A stretch of DNA of 64,000 nucleotides from Roseiarcus sp963761435 (GTDB lineage: Bacteria; Pseudomonadota; Alphaproteobacteria; Rhizobiales; Beijerinckiaceae), in assembly GCA_963761435.1 (NCBI GenBank), contig CAVXHJ010000010.1, forward strand, positions 1,364,001 to 1,428,000. Reading direction: 5' to 3'. Numbering within the stretch: the first letter of the stretch is position 1; each line of letters starts with the position of its first letter. Of this stretch, positions 47,143 to 55,651 are shown in pieces. The notes beneath the pieces were generated by a model. The model was not told where the DNA came from, made no database searches, and saw only the letters and a list, made by a program, of their open reading frames with translations. Both the position numbers and the translations under genes were made by a program.

Positions 47143-48472
47143 CTATTGGTTCTCCAACCTGTATTTTTTGAGCTTGGAGTGCAAGCTCTGCCGGCTCAGT
47201 CCGAGAGATTTTGCCGCTATCGTTCGGTTGCGGCCGGCCCGGACGAGCGCCTCGGCAATCCGTTGGCGCTCGATCGCTTCGGTGGATGACCTGACCAGGC
47301 TCTCAAGGGGCGCGTCGGGCGATTTTTCGAGGAGTGCAGTCACCGATAATGCTTCCTCCAATTCGCGGATACGGGACGCAACATCCCGGATAACGAGACC
47401 GAAATAACTCGGCTGCCCGAGCCGATCGCCGACCGCAGAAATCTCGACTTCCGTTGCAGCGCCGAGTTCGCCGTTAAGAGTGGTCCTCATCGCGCGCACC
47501 GCTCCGTGACGCTCGACGAGGTTCATGATAACCCGAATGCCTGTTCCCGGTTGCGAGAGCCACCGCTTGAGATTCTGGCCGATCACGGTGCTCTCAACGC
47601 CCGCTTGAACCAGATCAAGAAACGTATGGTTTGCCTGCCTAGCAACACCTTCGCGATCGGTGACTACGAAGCCGTCGGGCATCCGCTGCACCAGATTGTC
47701 AATTGAAACTGCCTCCCCGTCGCGACCCGGGGGGGCGCCATTAGCCACCTCTCTGCTTCCGGCAAGCGACGCCATTTGAAACAGGTAAAACGCGCCAGCT
47801 TCGCTTGTCAGCATCGACGTGCGAAGGCTCCAAGAACCATCGTTCAAAAGATGCAGCGCAATGCTCGGAGCTCGGCCGTTTAATCGAGCCGTGTCGAGCG
47901 TCGCCTCGAGGCTCCGGCGATCCTGATCCGTCAGCCTGGGCAAAAATTCTCCGCCAGGAACAACACCGAGCAATCTTGTTGCCGCAACATTCGCTTCAAC
48001 CACGCGCAAATTCGTCACGCGCACCAGTACGACCGCTCCTGAAGAAGCGTCGAGGAGAGCGCGATATCGAGTCTCGATTTCGCGAAGCTTCCAATAGTCC
48101 TGCTCGCGCTCCTGCTGCACAAGCGCAAGGCGCGATCGGAGCTCGGAAATCGCCTCAAGAATTCTTTCCAATCGCGACGAGGCCGGACTTCCCACCGAGC
48201 TTAACGGTCGTGTACTCGAGAAGAAGTTCGCGACCGCTAGGCAATCGCTGATTGACAGTGAAGCAGTATGAATCGCCTTCGCGTTGCGCCCCCTTGAGTG
48301 CTCTTACGACCTGCCGAGCCATGTCGGACGGAACGGTGTCAATCCACCGCAGGCCACGCCACTGCTCAATCGGTTCGCCCGCAAGGGCTTCTGCGGACAC
48401 TGCGTTCCGGATCACGCCGCCGCCGTCGACGGTCAGCGTGATGTCAGGACGAAAATGTGGATCGTCGATCAT
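47143..48472 (-). CDS. ppsR2: Second PpsR-type repressor, partner of BphP (one frameshift)
   Basis: This is a PAS-PAS-HTH repressor of the PpsR family. The N-terminal piece (ITLTVDGGGVIRNAVSAEALAGE … VKLGGKSGLVAIG) and the rest (LERILEAISELRSRLALVQQ … LDASSGAVVLVRV … LVQRMPDGFVVTDREG) are joined by one extra base near 48165. The C-terminal HTH (AAKSLGLSRQSLHSKLKKYRL) is intact. The redox Cys before the HTH is replaced: the region reads AIERQRIAEALVRAGRNR, and only one Cys (GDSYCFTV) is seen in the whole protein. This fits a light-controlled rather than redox-controlled PpsR2, with BphP as antagonist. Divergent from the HiPIP gene. Confidence 0.87.
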
Positions 48473-48930
48473 ACATTGTCCACTGCCGGTCGGCGGATGC
48501 CCCTCTCGTATTTGTTCTCCGGGCTCTCCCTCGAAAAGAGAGGCCGCCCCGCGGGGATAGTCAAGCTAATGATACATCAGCCGCTTCGGTTAAGTCCAGC
48601 CGGCGTTGCAACGCGCCGATGAAACGGGGCTTCGAAATAGCCAATGCCCAAGGGGCCCGCATAACCATTGAAGCGCTCGCGATTTCGGCCAATCAGGAGA
48701 CTGCTCCAGGAGTGTGTCAATCCGTTTTTCGTGGCACAGAGCTGTAAGTTTGCATTGACATGTGTCAATGCCCGGTTCAATTTTATCGCTTCCAGGTTAC
48801 AGTCGAGAGGCGGCGACGCGTATTTCAATCGCGACCGTCTCTCAAGAATCTCAGGCATCGGAGCTTTACCGCTCTGCGAGGGTTGAGAATGGAGGCGAGT
48901 GCATAGCGCCGAGTTTTTAGGGAGGAAACC
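48473..48930. other. Divergent intergenic region ppsR2/HiPIP
   Basis: A 458-bp gap contains one exact PpsR site (48743) and a strong GGGAGGAAACC ribosome-binding site before the HiPIP ATG. No gene was recognised; ORFs crossing it lack protein-like composition. Confidence 0.5.
48743..48760. promoter_or_regulatory. PpsR/CrtJ operator upstream of HiPIP gene
   Basis: TGTAAGTTTGCATTGACA is an exact TGT-N12-ACA match, followed by a second palindromic TTGACATGTGTCAA. It lies between divergent ppsR2 and the HiPIP gene and could control both, including autoregulation of ppsR2. Confidence 0.6.
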
Positions 48931-49194
48931 ATGCGAGACAGACGCCAGAAGGCCGGCATAACTCGACGAAAAGTCCTTATTGCTGCGGTGACAGCGACCC
49001 CAGCTCTTGCGCTCATGGTCGGAACGGCCACAGCAAAGATACAACAAGCTGCGGTGAAATATCAAAACGAGCCGAAGGACGGAAAGCAATGCTCGGATTG
49101 TAATTTCTTTGTCGCGCCAAACTCGTGCAAGCAGGTCGACGGGACTATCTCCCCAACAGGCTATTGCCTTCTTTGGGCGAAGAAGCCGACCTAA
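48931..49194 (+). CDS. hip: High-potential iron-sulphur protein (HiPIP)
   Basis: HiPIPs carry one cubane 4Fe-4S cluster and act as periplasmic electron carriers, in several purple bacteria as donors to the reaction-centre cytochrome. This 87-aa precursor has an N-terminal twin-arginine-like region (TRRKVLIAAVTATPALALMVGTATA), fitting Tat export of a folded cluster protein. The four ligand cysteines follow: QCSDCNFF, NSCKQVDG and GYCLLW. A PpsR-type site upstream and the location inside the photosynthesis region support a role in photosynthetic electron transfer to PufC. Confidence 0.9.
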   Translation: MRDRRQKAGITRRKVLIAAVTATPALALMVGTATAKIQQAAVKYQNEPKDGKQCSDCNFFVAPNSCKQVDGTISPTGYCLLWAKKPT

Positions 49195-49469
49195 CCTAAC
49201 GTGGTGATTTGCTAAAAATAGCCCTTTACGGTGCGGAAGTCTGAAACTGTTGCAGAAGTACGGTTCCGAGTTTCGTGTGAAGCGGGCCAGTCAGACTATC
49301 AAACTTTAGGGCACGGACCGATGTTGAATCTTACTTCGCTCGAACTAAGTATCGAACTCGCCAAAGCAGGTTCTTCTACGAACTCTATCCACTCAGCGAT
49401 GTCAATGGCTTCCGGGAAGAAAATCCTAAGATTTGTGTTCTTCTGAACCTGACTTAAGGAGTGTTTATT

Positions 49470-49648
49470 ATGACCGACTATAATCTCCAGTTAGCGAAGC
49501 AACAGACCCAACGCCGCTAGTCTATCGATCGAGTGTACCGACAACCGGACCGATCTTTGAGAGCGTGGATTTTGTAGCAGGAATTGTTGCGGCTGTGATG
49601 ATTCTTGAGCCCCTCGCCATGGCTGCGTTTTGGGCGCCGTATCACTAG
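49470..49648 (+). CDS. Hidden small membrane protein after HiPIP (one frameshift), unknown
   Basis: An AAGGAG ribosome-binding site precedes ATG 49470 (MTDYNLQLAKQQTQ…). That frame stops after 16 codons. One base lost near 49510 would join it to a frame reading TPLVYRSSVPTTGPIFESVD, then one hydrophobic helix (FVAGIVAAVMILEPLAMAAFWA) and a stop at 49648, giving about 59 aa. No family was recognised. It may be a small membrane subunit or pigment-binding peptide; its location next to HiPIP is the only clue. Confidence 0.45.
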
Positions 49649-49688
49649 ACGAGCGGGCTGAGTGCCCTCGCCCGACACAGGTGCTTGA

Positions 49689-50600
49689 TTGAGGTACTGG
49701 TGTGTTTTCCTGGCGATCTTGGTTGGTGCCGCACTAGCTTGGCTCTACACGCCTGACAAAGGCCGCGCCGATCTGGAGGCCAAATATGCAGGGCCTCCAT
49801 CTCAATTCGTCGAAGTCGCGGGTATACGGCTGCACTTGCGAGACTCAGGGCCCAGGACGGCCTCGGCGTTAGTATTGCTGCACGGCTTTGGTTCGAGCTT
49901 ACAGACTTGGGACGATTGGGCGCGCAACCTCGAAGCGGATCATCGGGTCATCCGCTACGATTTACCAGGTTTCGGGCTGACGGGGGCTGATCCAACCACA
50001 GACTACAGTGACCGTCGTGGCGTCGCGGTGCTTTTGGCGTTGCTGGATCGGCTAGGTGTTGCGCGGGCATCGGTCGTCGGCAATTCGATGGGAGGCCGCA
50101 TCGCCTGGACCTTCGCGGCCCAGAATCCGACCCGCACAGACAAGTTGGTGCTCATATCGCCGGATGGTTTCGCCAGCCCCGGGCTTGAGTACGGAGCGAC
50201 GTCCAAAGCTCCGCTTATGATGCGGGCGCTGCCATATGTCTTGCCTTCGTTTATGCTTCGGGACTCGCTGGCGCCCGCTTTCGCCAATGTGGATGTGATT
50301 ACCGACGGGCTCTTTACGCGTTACCGGGACATGATGCTTGCGCCGGGAGTTAGACAGGCTATCGTCGATCGGATGAACCAGATGGCGCTGGTGGACCCGG
50401 TCCCCCTGCTGAAGGCCATCCAGGCCCCAACCTTACTGATGTGGGGCGAAAAGGACGGCATGATCCCGTTTGCAAACTCGGCGGATTACCTGCGAGCGTT
50501 GCCAAATGCGACGCTCGCAGCGCTTCCGGGTATAGGGCATATACCGCAGGAGGAAGCGCCGATGACTGTCGCGATCGTTCGGAAGTTCCTAGACAGATAG
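49689..50600 (+). CDS. Membrane-anchored alpha/beta hydrolase
   Basis: This is a 303-aa alpha/beta-fold hydrolase with an N-terminal membrane segment (CVFLAILVGAALAWLY). The oxyanion-hole motif LLHGFGSSLQTWDDW, nucleophile elbow VGNSMGGRIAW, acid region WGEKDGMIPFANS and terminal His in PGIGHIPQEEAP form a complete triad. It starts at TTG 49689 directly after an in-frame stop, as no ATG/GTG is available. The substrate is unknown. It converges on cbbR and follows the HiPIP unit, so it may belong to neither pathway. Confidence 0.8.
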   Translation: MRYWCVFLAILVGAALAWLYTPDKGRADLEAKYAGPPSQFVEVAGIRLHLRDSGPRTASALVLLHGFGSSLQTWDDWARNLEADHRVIRYDLPGFGLTGADPTTDYSDRRGVAVLLALLDRLGVARASVVGNSMGGRIAWTFAAQNPTRTDKLVLISPDGFASPGLEYGATSKAPLMMRALPYVLPSFMLRDSLAPAFANVDVITDGLFTRYRDMMLAPGVRQAIVDRMNQMALVDPVPLLKAIQAPTLLMWGEKDGMIPFANSADYLRALPNATLAALPGIGHIPQEEAPMTVAIVRKFLDR

Positions 50601-50619
50601 GCTCTTCGCGTCCTTACTT

Positions 50620-51534
50620 TCAACCGAGCGAGGGCAAGAAGCTTGGACCATGGCTCGTAGCGAAATCGCGAAACGCACGCGCGGACGGTGAGAGAGCCCG
50701 GTCCGTCCTGTTGACCACGTACCAACGGCGCATGATCGGCAAGTCCTCTACGTCCAGGCACACGAGCCGTCCACTCGCGACTTCTGCAGCGACCGTGTGC
50801 GCTGAAATAAGCGCAATTCCCATCTCCGCCATGACCGCCTGCTTGATCGTTTCGTTTGAGCCGAGTTCCATTCTCATCTGAACGGCGTTGATTCTGGTGT
50901 CCCCTATAAAAACATCAAACACCGATCGTGTGCCGGAACCGATCTCGCGAAATAGGAACGCTTCTCCGGCGAGGTCTGCCCGCGTCAACTCTCTGATGCC
51001 GGCAAGGCGATGCTGTGGAGGTGCGATCAGGACATAGGGGTGGGGGCCAAGAGGAAATGTTTCGACAGTAATGTCTTGAGGCGGACGCCCAGCAAGCGCG
51101 ATCTCCACTTCGCCGCTGCGCAACGATTCCATCGTTGCGTCGCGATTGCCGATCTGAAAGCGCAGGTCGATCTTTGGCCGGCTGCGGACGAAGGCCGCGA
51201 TAAGCCGCGGCGCGAAATATTTCGCGGTGGACGTCGCACCGACGGAAAGTCGGCCCCCTTCACCGGAACTGATCGCGAGCATCGTGTCGGCAAAGTCGCG
51301 CATTGCCCGCTCGACACCTTGCGATGCTTCGAGAGCCGCTTCTCCTGCGCTGGTCAGCCGCATCCCGGTGGAAGTCCGGTCAAAAAGCTTTAATGCGACC
51401 GCCTCTTCTAGACCTTTGACGCGCGCGGTGAGTGCAGCGGGTGTCATTCTCAGCGTAGCAGCCGCCTGCACAAGTGAACCGGCCGCGGCGATCGCCTGAA
51501 TCGTTTCAATGTGACGGAGCGAGACGTTGCGCAT
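50620..51534 (-). CDS. cbbR: LysR-type regulator CbbR
   Basis: CbbR activates the Calvin-cycle operon, responding to metabolites such as RuBP. The 304-aa frame starts at 51534 (MRNVSLRHIETIQAIAAAGSLVQAA) with a typical LysR winged helix (TPAALTARVKGLEEAVALKLFDR). The effector domain contains GATSTAKYFAPRLIAAF and EIGSGTRSVFDVF, characteristic of CbbR. It is divergent from cbbF with a 131-bp gap holding a palindrome. Its assignment rests on context and these blocks. Confidence 0.9.
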   Translation of the reverse strand: MRNVSLRHIETIQAIAAAGSLVQAAATLRMTPAALTARVKGLEEAVALKLFDRTSTGMRLTSAGEAALEASQGVERAMRDFADTMLAISSGEGGRLSVGATSTAKYFAPRLIAAFVRSRPKIDLRFQIGNRDATMESLRSGEVEIALAGRPPQDITVETFPLGPHPYVLIAPPQHRLAGIRELTRADLAGEAFLFREIGSGTRSVFDVFIGDTRINAVQMRMELGSNETIKQAVMAEMGIALISAHTVAAEVASGRLVCLDVEDLPIMRRWYVVNRTDRALSPSARAFRDFATSHGPSFLPSLG

Positions 51535-51552
51535 CGAGAATCTCTGATGACC

Positions 51553-51569
51553 ATTCAATCTTTTTGAAT
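51553..51569. promoter_or_regulatory. Putative CbbR operator
   Basis: ATTCAA-TCTTT-TTGAAT is a perfect 6-bp inverted repeat containing the LysR-type T-N11-A core, 19 bp upstream of the cbbR ATG and 97 bp from the cbbF start. Position and symmetry fit autoregulation of cbbR and activation of cbb. Confidence 0.6.
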
Positions 51570-51665
51570 GGAAGGCAATAATTAATTCAGTTCTCTTTGG
51601 TGCGCAATGCTCCTTATAAATGGAGCACGGTGCGGCGCTCAGCCCCATCCGGGAGGAACGGACGC

Positions 51666-52703
51666 GTGAACACGCCGCGACAGGGCCTTGGACTTAACGC
51701 GTTCCTCGGCGCAAACGCCCCCGCTGAACTTGGCTCCGTTTTGTACGCCTTGGCCGAGGCCTCTCTGTCCGTCGCACGTCTCATCCGCCGCGGCTCGCTC
51801 AGCGGGGCACTCGACGCCACAGTGGGCCCGGCGCACGACGGGATCGCCCAGAAGGCGCTCGACGTATTTGCGGACAAGTCCTTTGTCGATGGTTTGAAAG
51901 GATCGGGCGTTCGCGGCGTCGTTTCCGAAGAGCGCGACGATCCTGTTGCGGTCGATCGCGACGGCACGCTGCTCGTTGCGATTGATCCGCTCGACGGCTC
52001 CTCGAACATTGACGCCAACGTCACCATCGGGACTGTTTTTTCGGTGCTCGACGCGCCGGCGGACGAGGTTGATGGCGCGCAAAAATTCCTACAGCGTGGC
52101 GTACACCAGCGGGCTGCCGGCCTCGTGGTCTATGGGCCGCATGTCGCCTTCGTCTTCACGACGGGAGCCGGCGTCCACTTTGCGACGCTCGATCCAGATA
52201 CCAATGAATATCGGGTCTCGGACGGCGTCGCGAAGATTCCGGCGGAGTCGAATGAGTTTGCGATCAACGCGGCAAACTCACGCCATTGGCCCGCACCGGT
52301 GCAGCGCTATATCGAGGATCTTCTCGAAGGCGACGAAGGGCCGCGCAGGCGGAACTTCAACACGCGCTGGATCGGCTCGATGGTCGCCGACGTCTACCGC
52401 ATTCTGATCCGCGGCGGCGTCTATCTATATCCAGAAGACTCGCGCCCGGGCTACGAGCGAGGCCGCCTGAGGCTGCTCTATGAAGCCAACCCGGTCGCAT
52501 TCCTAATCGAGCAGGCCGGTGGCGCCGCGATCGACGGATTTCAGCGCATTCTGGAGATCGAGCCGAGGGTCCTCCATGGTCGCACGCCGCTGATCTTCGG
52601 CTCGAAGGGTAAGGTCGAGCGGATCGCTCGCTACTATCGCGAAGACAGCCTCTCAGCGAACGATTCGCCTCTATTTGCCAAACGCGGCCTTCTACGCCGA
52701 TGA
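51666..52703 (+). CDS. cbbF: Fructose-1,6/sedoheptulose-1,7-bisphosphatase CbbF
   Basis: This class I FBPase removes the 1-phosphate of FBP (and often SBP) in the Calvin cycle. The 345-aa frame starts at GTG 51666 after a GGGAGGAAC ribosome-binding site. Metal-binding motifs are visible: VSEERDDP and AIDPLDGSSNIDANVTIGT. Substrate-binding segments include TRWIGSMVADVYRIL and GGVYLYPEDSRPG. It is intact and heads the cbb operon. cbbP starts 25 bp later. Confidence 0.94.
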   Translation: MNTPRQGLGLNAFLGANAPAELGSVLYALAEASLSVARLIRRGSLSGALDATVGPAHDGIAQKALDVFADKSFVDGLKGSGVRGVVSEERDDPVAVDRDGTLLVAIDPLDGSSNIDANVTIGTVFSVLDAPADEVDGAQKFLQRGVHQRAAGLVVYGPHVAFVFTTGAGVHFATLDPDTNEYRVSDGVAKIPAESNEFAINAANSRHWPAPVQRYIEDLLEGDEGPRRRNFNTRWIGSMVADVYRILIRGGVYLYPEDSRPGYERGRLRLLYEANPVAFLIEQAGGAAIDGFQRILEIEPRVLHGRTPLIFGSKGKVERIARYYREDSLSANDSPLFAKRGLLRR

Positions 52704-52728
52704 ACTTCGAACTTCGGAACGTGGCAAG

Positions 52729-53610
52729 ATGTCGATCAAGCATCCCATCATCGCGATCACCGGCTCCTCGGGGGCGGGTACGACGTCGGTCAAGAGGACC
52801 TTCGAGCAGATCTTCCGTCGAGAGAAGATCAACGAGGTCTACATCGAAGGGGACGCCTTCCATCGCTGGAATCGCCTTGAGATGCGGGAAAAGATGAAAG
52901 AAGCCGCCGCCACGGGGGACAATCACTATAGTCACTTCGGTGAAGACGCCAATCTGTTCGAAGAACTCGAGAAAACATTTGCCGCCTATTCGGAAAACGG
53001 CGGCGGGCGCACACGCACCTACATCCACGACTCGGCAGAAGCCGAGCAGTACAAGTGCCCGCCCGGAACTTTCACGCCCTGGACCGAATTCGAACCGGGT
53101 TCGGATTTGCTCTTCTACGAAGGCCTGCACGGCGCCGTCGTAACCGACAAGGTCAACGTCGCCCAATATGCCGACCTGAAAATCGGCGTCGTTCCGGTCA
53201 TCAATCTGGAGTGGATCCAGAAGATGCACCGCGACCGCAACTCGCGCGGCTACACCACCGAAGCAATTACCGACACGGTGCTGCGCCGCATGCCCGACTA
53301 CATCAAGTTCATCTGCCCGCAGTTCTCGCAAACAGACCTCAATTTCCAGCGCGTGCCAATGGTCGACACCTCGAACCCCTTTATCGCGCGATGGATTCCG
53401 ACGCCTGACGAGTCGATGGTTGTGATCCGCTTCCGCGATCCCCACGGCATCGACTTCCCGTATCTGCTCTCGATGATCCACAACAGTTTCATGAGCCGGG
53501 CGAATTCGATCGTGATCCCGGGCGGCAAACTCGACATTGCGATGCAGCTCATCATGACCCCGATGATTCTGAAGCTGGTTGAGCGCCGCCAACGCGCCAT
53601 CCACGCTTAG
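52729..53610 (+). CDS. cbbP: Phosphoribulokinase CbbP
   Basis: Phosphoribulokinase phosphorylates ribulose 5-phosphate to RuBP with ATP. The bacterial-type enzyme has 293 aa and is intact. The P-loop (ITGSSGAGTTSVKRTF) lies near residue 12, with EGDAFHRW and the LFYEGLHGAVVTDKVNVAQYADLKIG-type block after it. The start at 52729 (MSIKHPIIAITGSSG) follows a ribosome-binding region inside the spacer after cbbF. Confidence 0.95.
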   Translation: MSIKHPIIAITGSSGAGTTSVKRTFEQIFRREKINEVYIEGDAFHRWNRLEMREKMKEAAATGDNHYSHFGEDANLFEELEKTFAAYSENGGGRTRTYIHDSAEAEQYKCPPGTFTPWTEFEPGSDLLFYEGLHGAVVTDKVNVAQYADLKIGVVPVINLEWIQKMHRDRNSRGYTTEAITDTVLRRMPDYIKFICPQFSQTDLNFQRVPMVDTSNPFIARWIPTPDESMVVIRFRDPHGIDFPYLLSMIHNSFMSRANSIVIPGGKLDIAMQLIMTPMILKLVERRQRAIHA

Positions 53611-53683
53611 GGCGTCACCGAAGGTTGCCTGTGTCTGACCGCATTAGTGCGCCCCCCGGCGCTCGAAGACGAGGAGAAAAGCA

Positions 53684-55145
53684 ATGAACGTTCAACCTTC
53701 GCAGACAGTCAAAGGCAAGGATCGCTACAAGTCCGGCGTGATGGAATACCGCAGGATGGGGTATTGGGAGCCGGACTACGTCCCGAAAGACACCGACATC
53801 ATCGCGTGCTTCCGTGTGACGCCACAAGACGGTGTCGATCCAGTCGAAGCCGCGGCGGCGGTCGCAGGCGAATCGTCGACCGCGACCTGGACGGTGGTGT
53901 GGACCGACAGACTGACCGCAGCCGAGAAGTATCGCGGCAAGTGTTTCCGTCTCGATCCGGCGCCGGGATCGGAAGGGCAGTATTTCGCCTACATCGCCTA
54001 CGATCTCGACCTGTTCGAGCCGGGCTCGATCGCCAATATGTCGGCCTCGATCATCGGCAACGTATTCGGTTTCAAGCCGCTCAAGGCGCTGCGGCTGGAG
54101 GACATGCGTTTCCCCGTCGCCTACGTGAAGACGTTCCAAGGCCCGGCGACCGGCATCGTTGTGGAGCGCGAGCGGCTCGACAAGTTCGGCCGGCCGCTGC
54201 TCGGGGCGACCGTCAAGCCGAAACTCGGCCTTTCCGGCCGCAACTACGGGCGCGTTGTCTACGAAGCTTTAAAAGGCGGCCTGGACTTCACCAAGGACGA
54301 CGAGAATATCAACTCGCAACCATTCATGCATTGGCGCGACCGTTTCCTCTACGTGATGGAGGCTGTGAACAAGGCGCAGGCGGCGACGGGCGAGGTCAAG
54401 GGATCGTACCTCAACGTCACCGCAGGCACGATGGAGGAGATGTATGAGCGCGCGGAGTTCGCCAAGGAACTCGGCTCCGTCATCGTAATGATCGACCTTG
54501 TCATCGGCTACACGGCGATCCAGTCAATGGCGAAGTGGGCGCGCAGGAACGACACGATCCTTCATCTGCACCGCGCAGGCCATGCGACCTACACTCGCCA
54601 AAGGATCCACGGCGTTTCGTTTCGCGTGATCGCGAAATGGATGCGGCTCGCCGGTGTCGACCACATCCACGCTGGCACGGTGGTCGGTAAGCTCGAGGGC
54701 GATCCCGCCACGACCCGGGGCTACTACGACATCTGCCGGGAGGAGTTCAATCCGACGCAGCTCGAGCACGGCGTCTTCTTCGACCAGCACTGGGCTTCGT
54801 TAAACAAGCTGATGCCGGTCGCCTCGGGCGGCATTCACGCCGGTCAGATGCACCAGCTTCTCCATCTGTTGGGCGATGACGTGGTGCTGCAGTTCGGCGG
54901 CGGCACGATCGGTCATCCGGGGGGAATACAGGCTGGCGCAACCGCCAACCGCGTGGCTCTCGAAGCGATGGTCTTCGCCCGCAACGCGGGCCGCGACTAT
55001 GTCAACGATGGGCCAACGATTCTCGCGGACGCTGCCAAGACCTGCACGCCGCTTCGCCAGGCGCTCGACGTCTGGGGCGACGTGACCTTCAACTATGCTT
55101 CAACCGATCAGCCCGACTATCGTGCCGTCGTTGACGGTGGCGTGA
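53684..55145 (+). CDS. cbbL: RuBisCO large subunit, red-type form I (frameshift at C-terminus)
   Basis: The large subunit carries the carboxylase active site. It is of the form IC/ID (red) lineage, as shown by its pairing with CbbX and the style of the C-terminus. Seen: the carbamylated-Lys motif GLDFTKDDENINSQPF near residue 200, HRAGHATYTRQRIHGVSFRVIAKW, and the loop 6 motif GTVVGKLEGDP. As read, the frame continues to 55201 with an odd tail. Removing one C at 55121 gives DYVPSLTVA and a stop at 55143-55145, the expected family ending (about 486 aa). The end is therefore set at 55145. Confidence 0.93.
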
Positions 55146-55231
55146 TGCCGGCGGCCGCAATCCTCTTCGGCGCTTGCCCACCCCCGGACAAAGTCTGCTG
55201 ACCGCCATAACGAACTCAAGGAGATTGTTCG

Positions 55232-55651
55232 ATGCGCATCACACAAGGCTGCTTTTCGTTTCTGCCTGATCTCACTGACGATCAGATTCTCATTCAGATC
55301 CAATATTGCCTCGAAAAAGGCTGGGCGGTGAATCTGGAGTTCACCGACGATCCGCATCCCCGCAACACATATTGGGAGATGTGGGGCCTGCCGATGTTCG
55401 ACCTGCATGATGCGAAAGGCGTGCTGCTGGAGTTGCACGCCTGCCGCAAGATTTATGGCGACCAGTACATCCGCCTGTCTGCCTTTGATTCCACTCACGG
55501 CTGGGAATCGGTGCGCATATCCTTCATCGTCAACCGGCCGAAGAACGAGGAGGGCTTCCGCCTCGATCGATCGGAAGCCCAAAGCCGCGTCATGCGCTAT
55601 ACGACGAGGGCCTACGCGACGGACCGGCCGGAAGGGAAGCGCTACACATGA
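55232..55651 (+). CDS. cbbS: RuBisCO small subunit, red-type
   Basis: The small subunit completes the L8S8 holoenzyme. It has 139 aa and is intact: MRITQGCFSFLPDLTDDQI at the start, the YWEMWGLPMFDL block, and a C-terminal extension (EEGFRLDRSEAQSRVMRYTTRAYATDRPEGKRYT) typical of red-type small subunits that form a beta-hairpin in the central pore. An AAGGAGATTG ribosome-binding site precedes it. The stop overlaps the cbbX ATG. Confidence 0.95.
   Translation: MRITQGCFSFLPDLTDDQILIQIQYCLEKGWAVNLEFTDDPHPRNTYWEMWGLPMFDLHDAKGVLLELHACRKIYGDQYIRLSAFDSTHGWESVRISFIVNRPKNEEGFRLDRSEAQSRVMRYTTRAYATDRPEGKRYT

Noticed and set aside
49231..49446. 71-aa ORF between HiPIP and the hidden membrane peptide
   Set aside because: Composition is not protein-like for this GC-rich genome and no ribosome-binding site precedes it.
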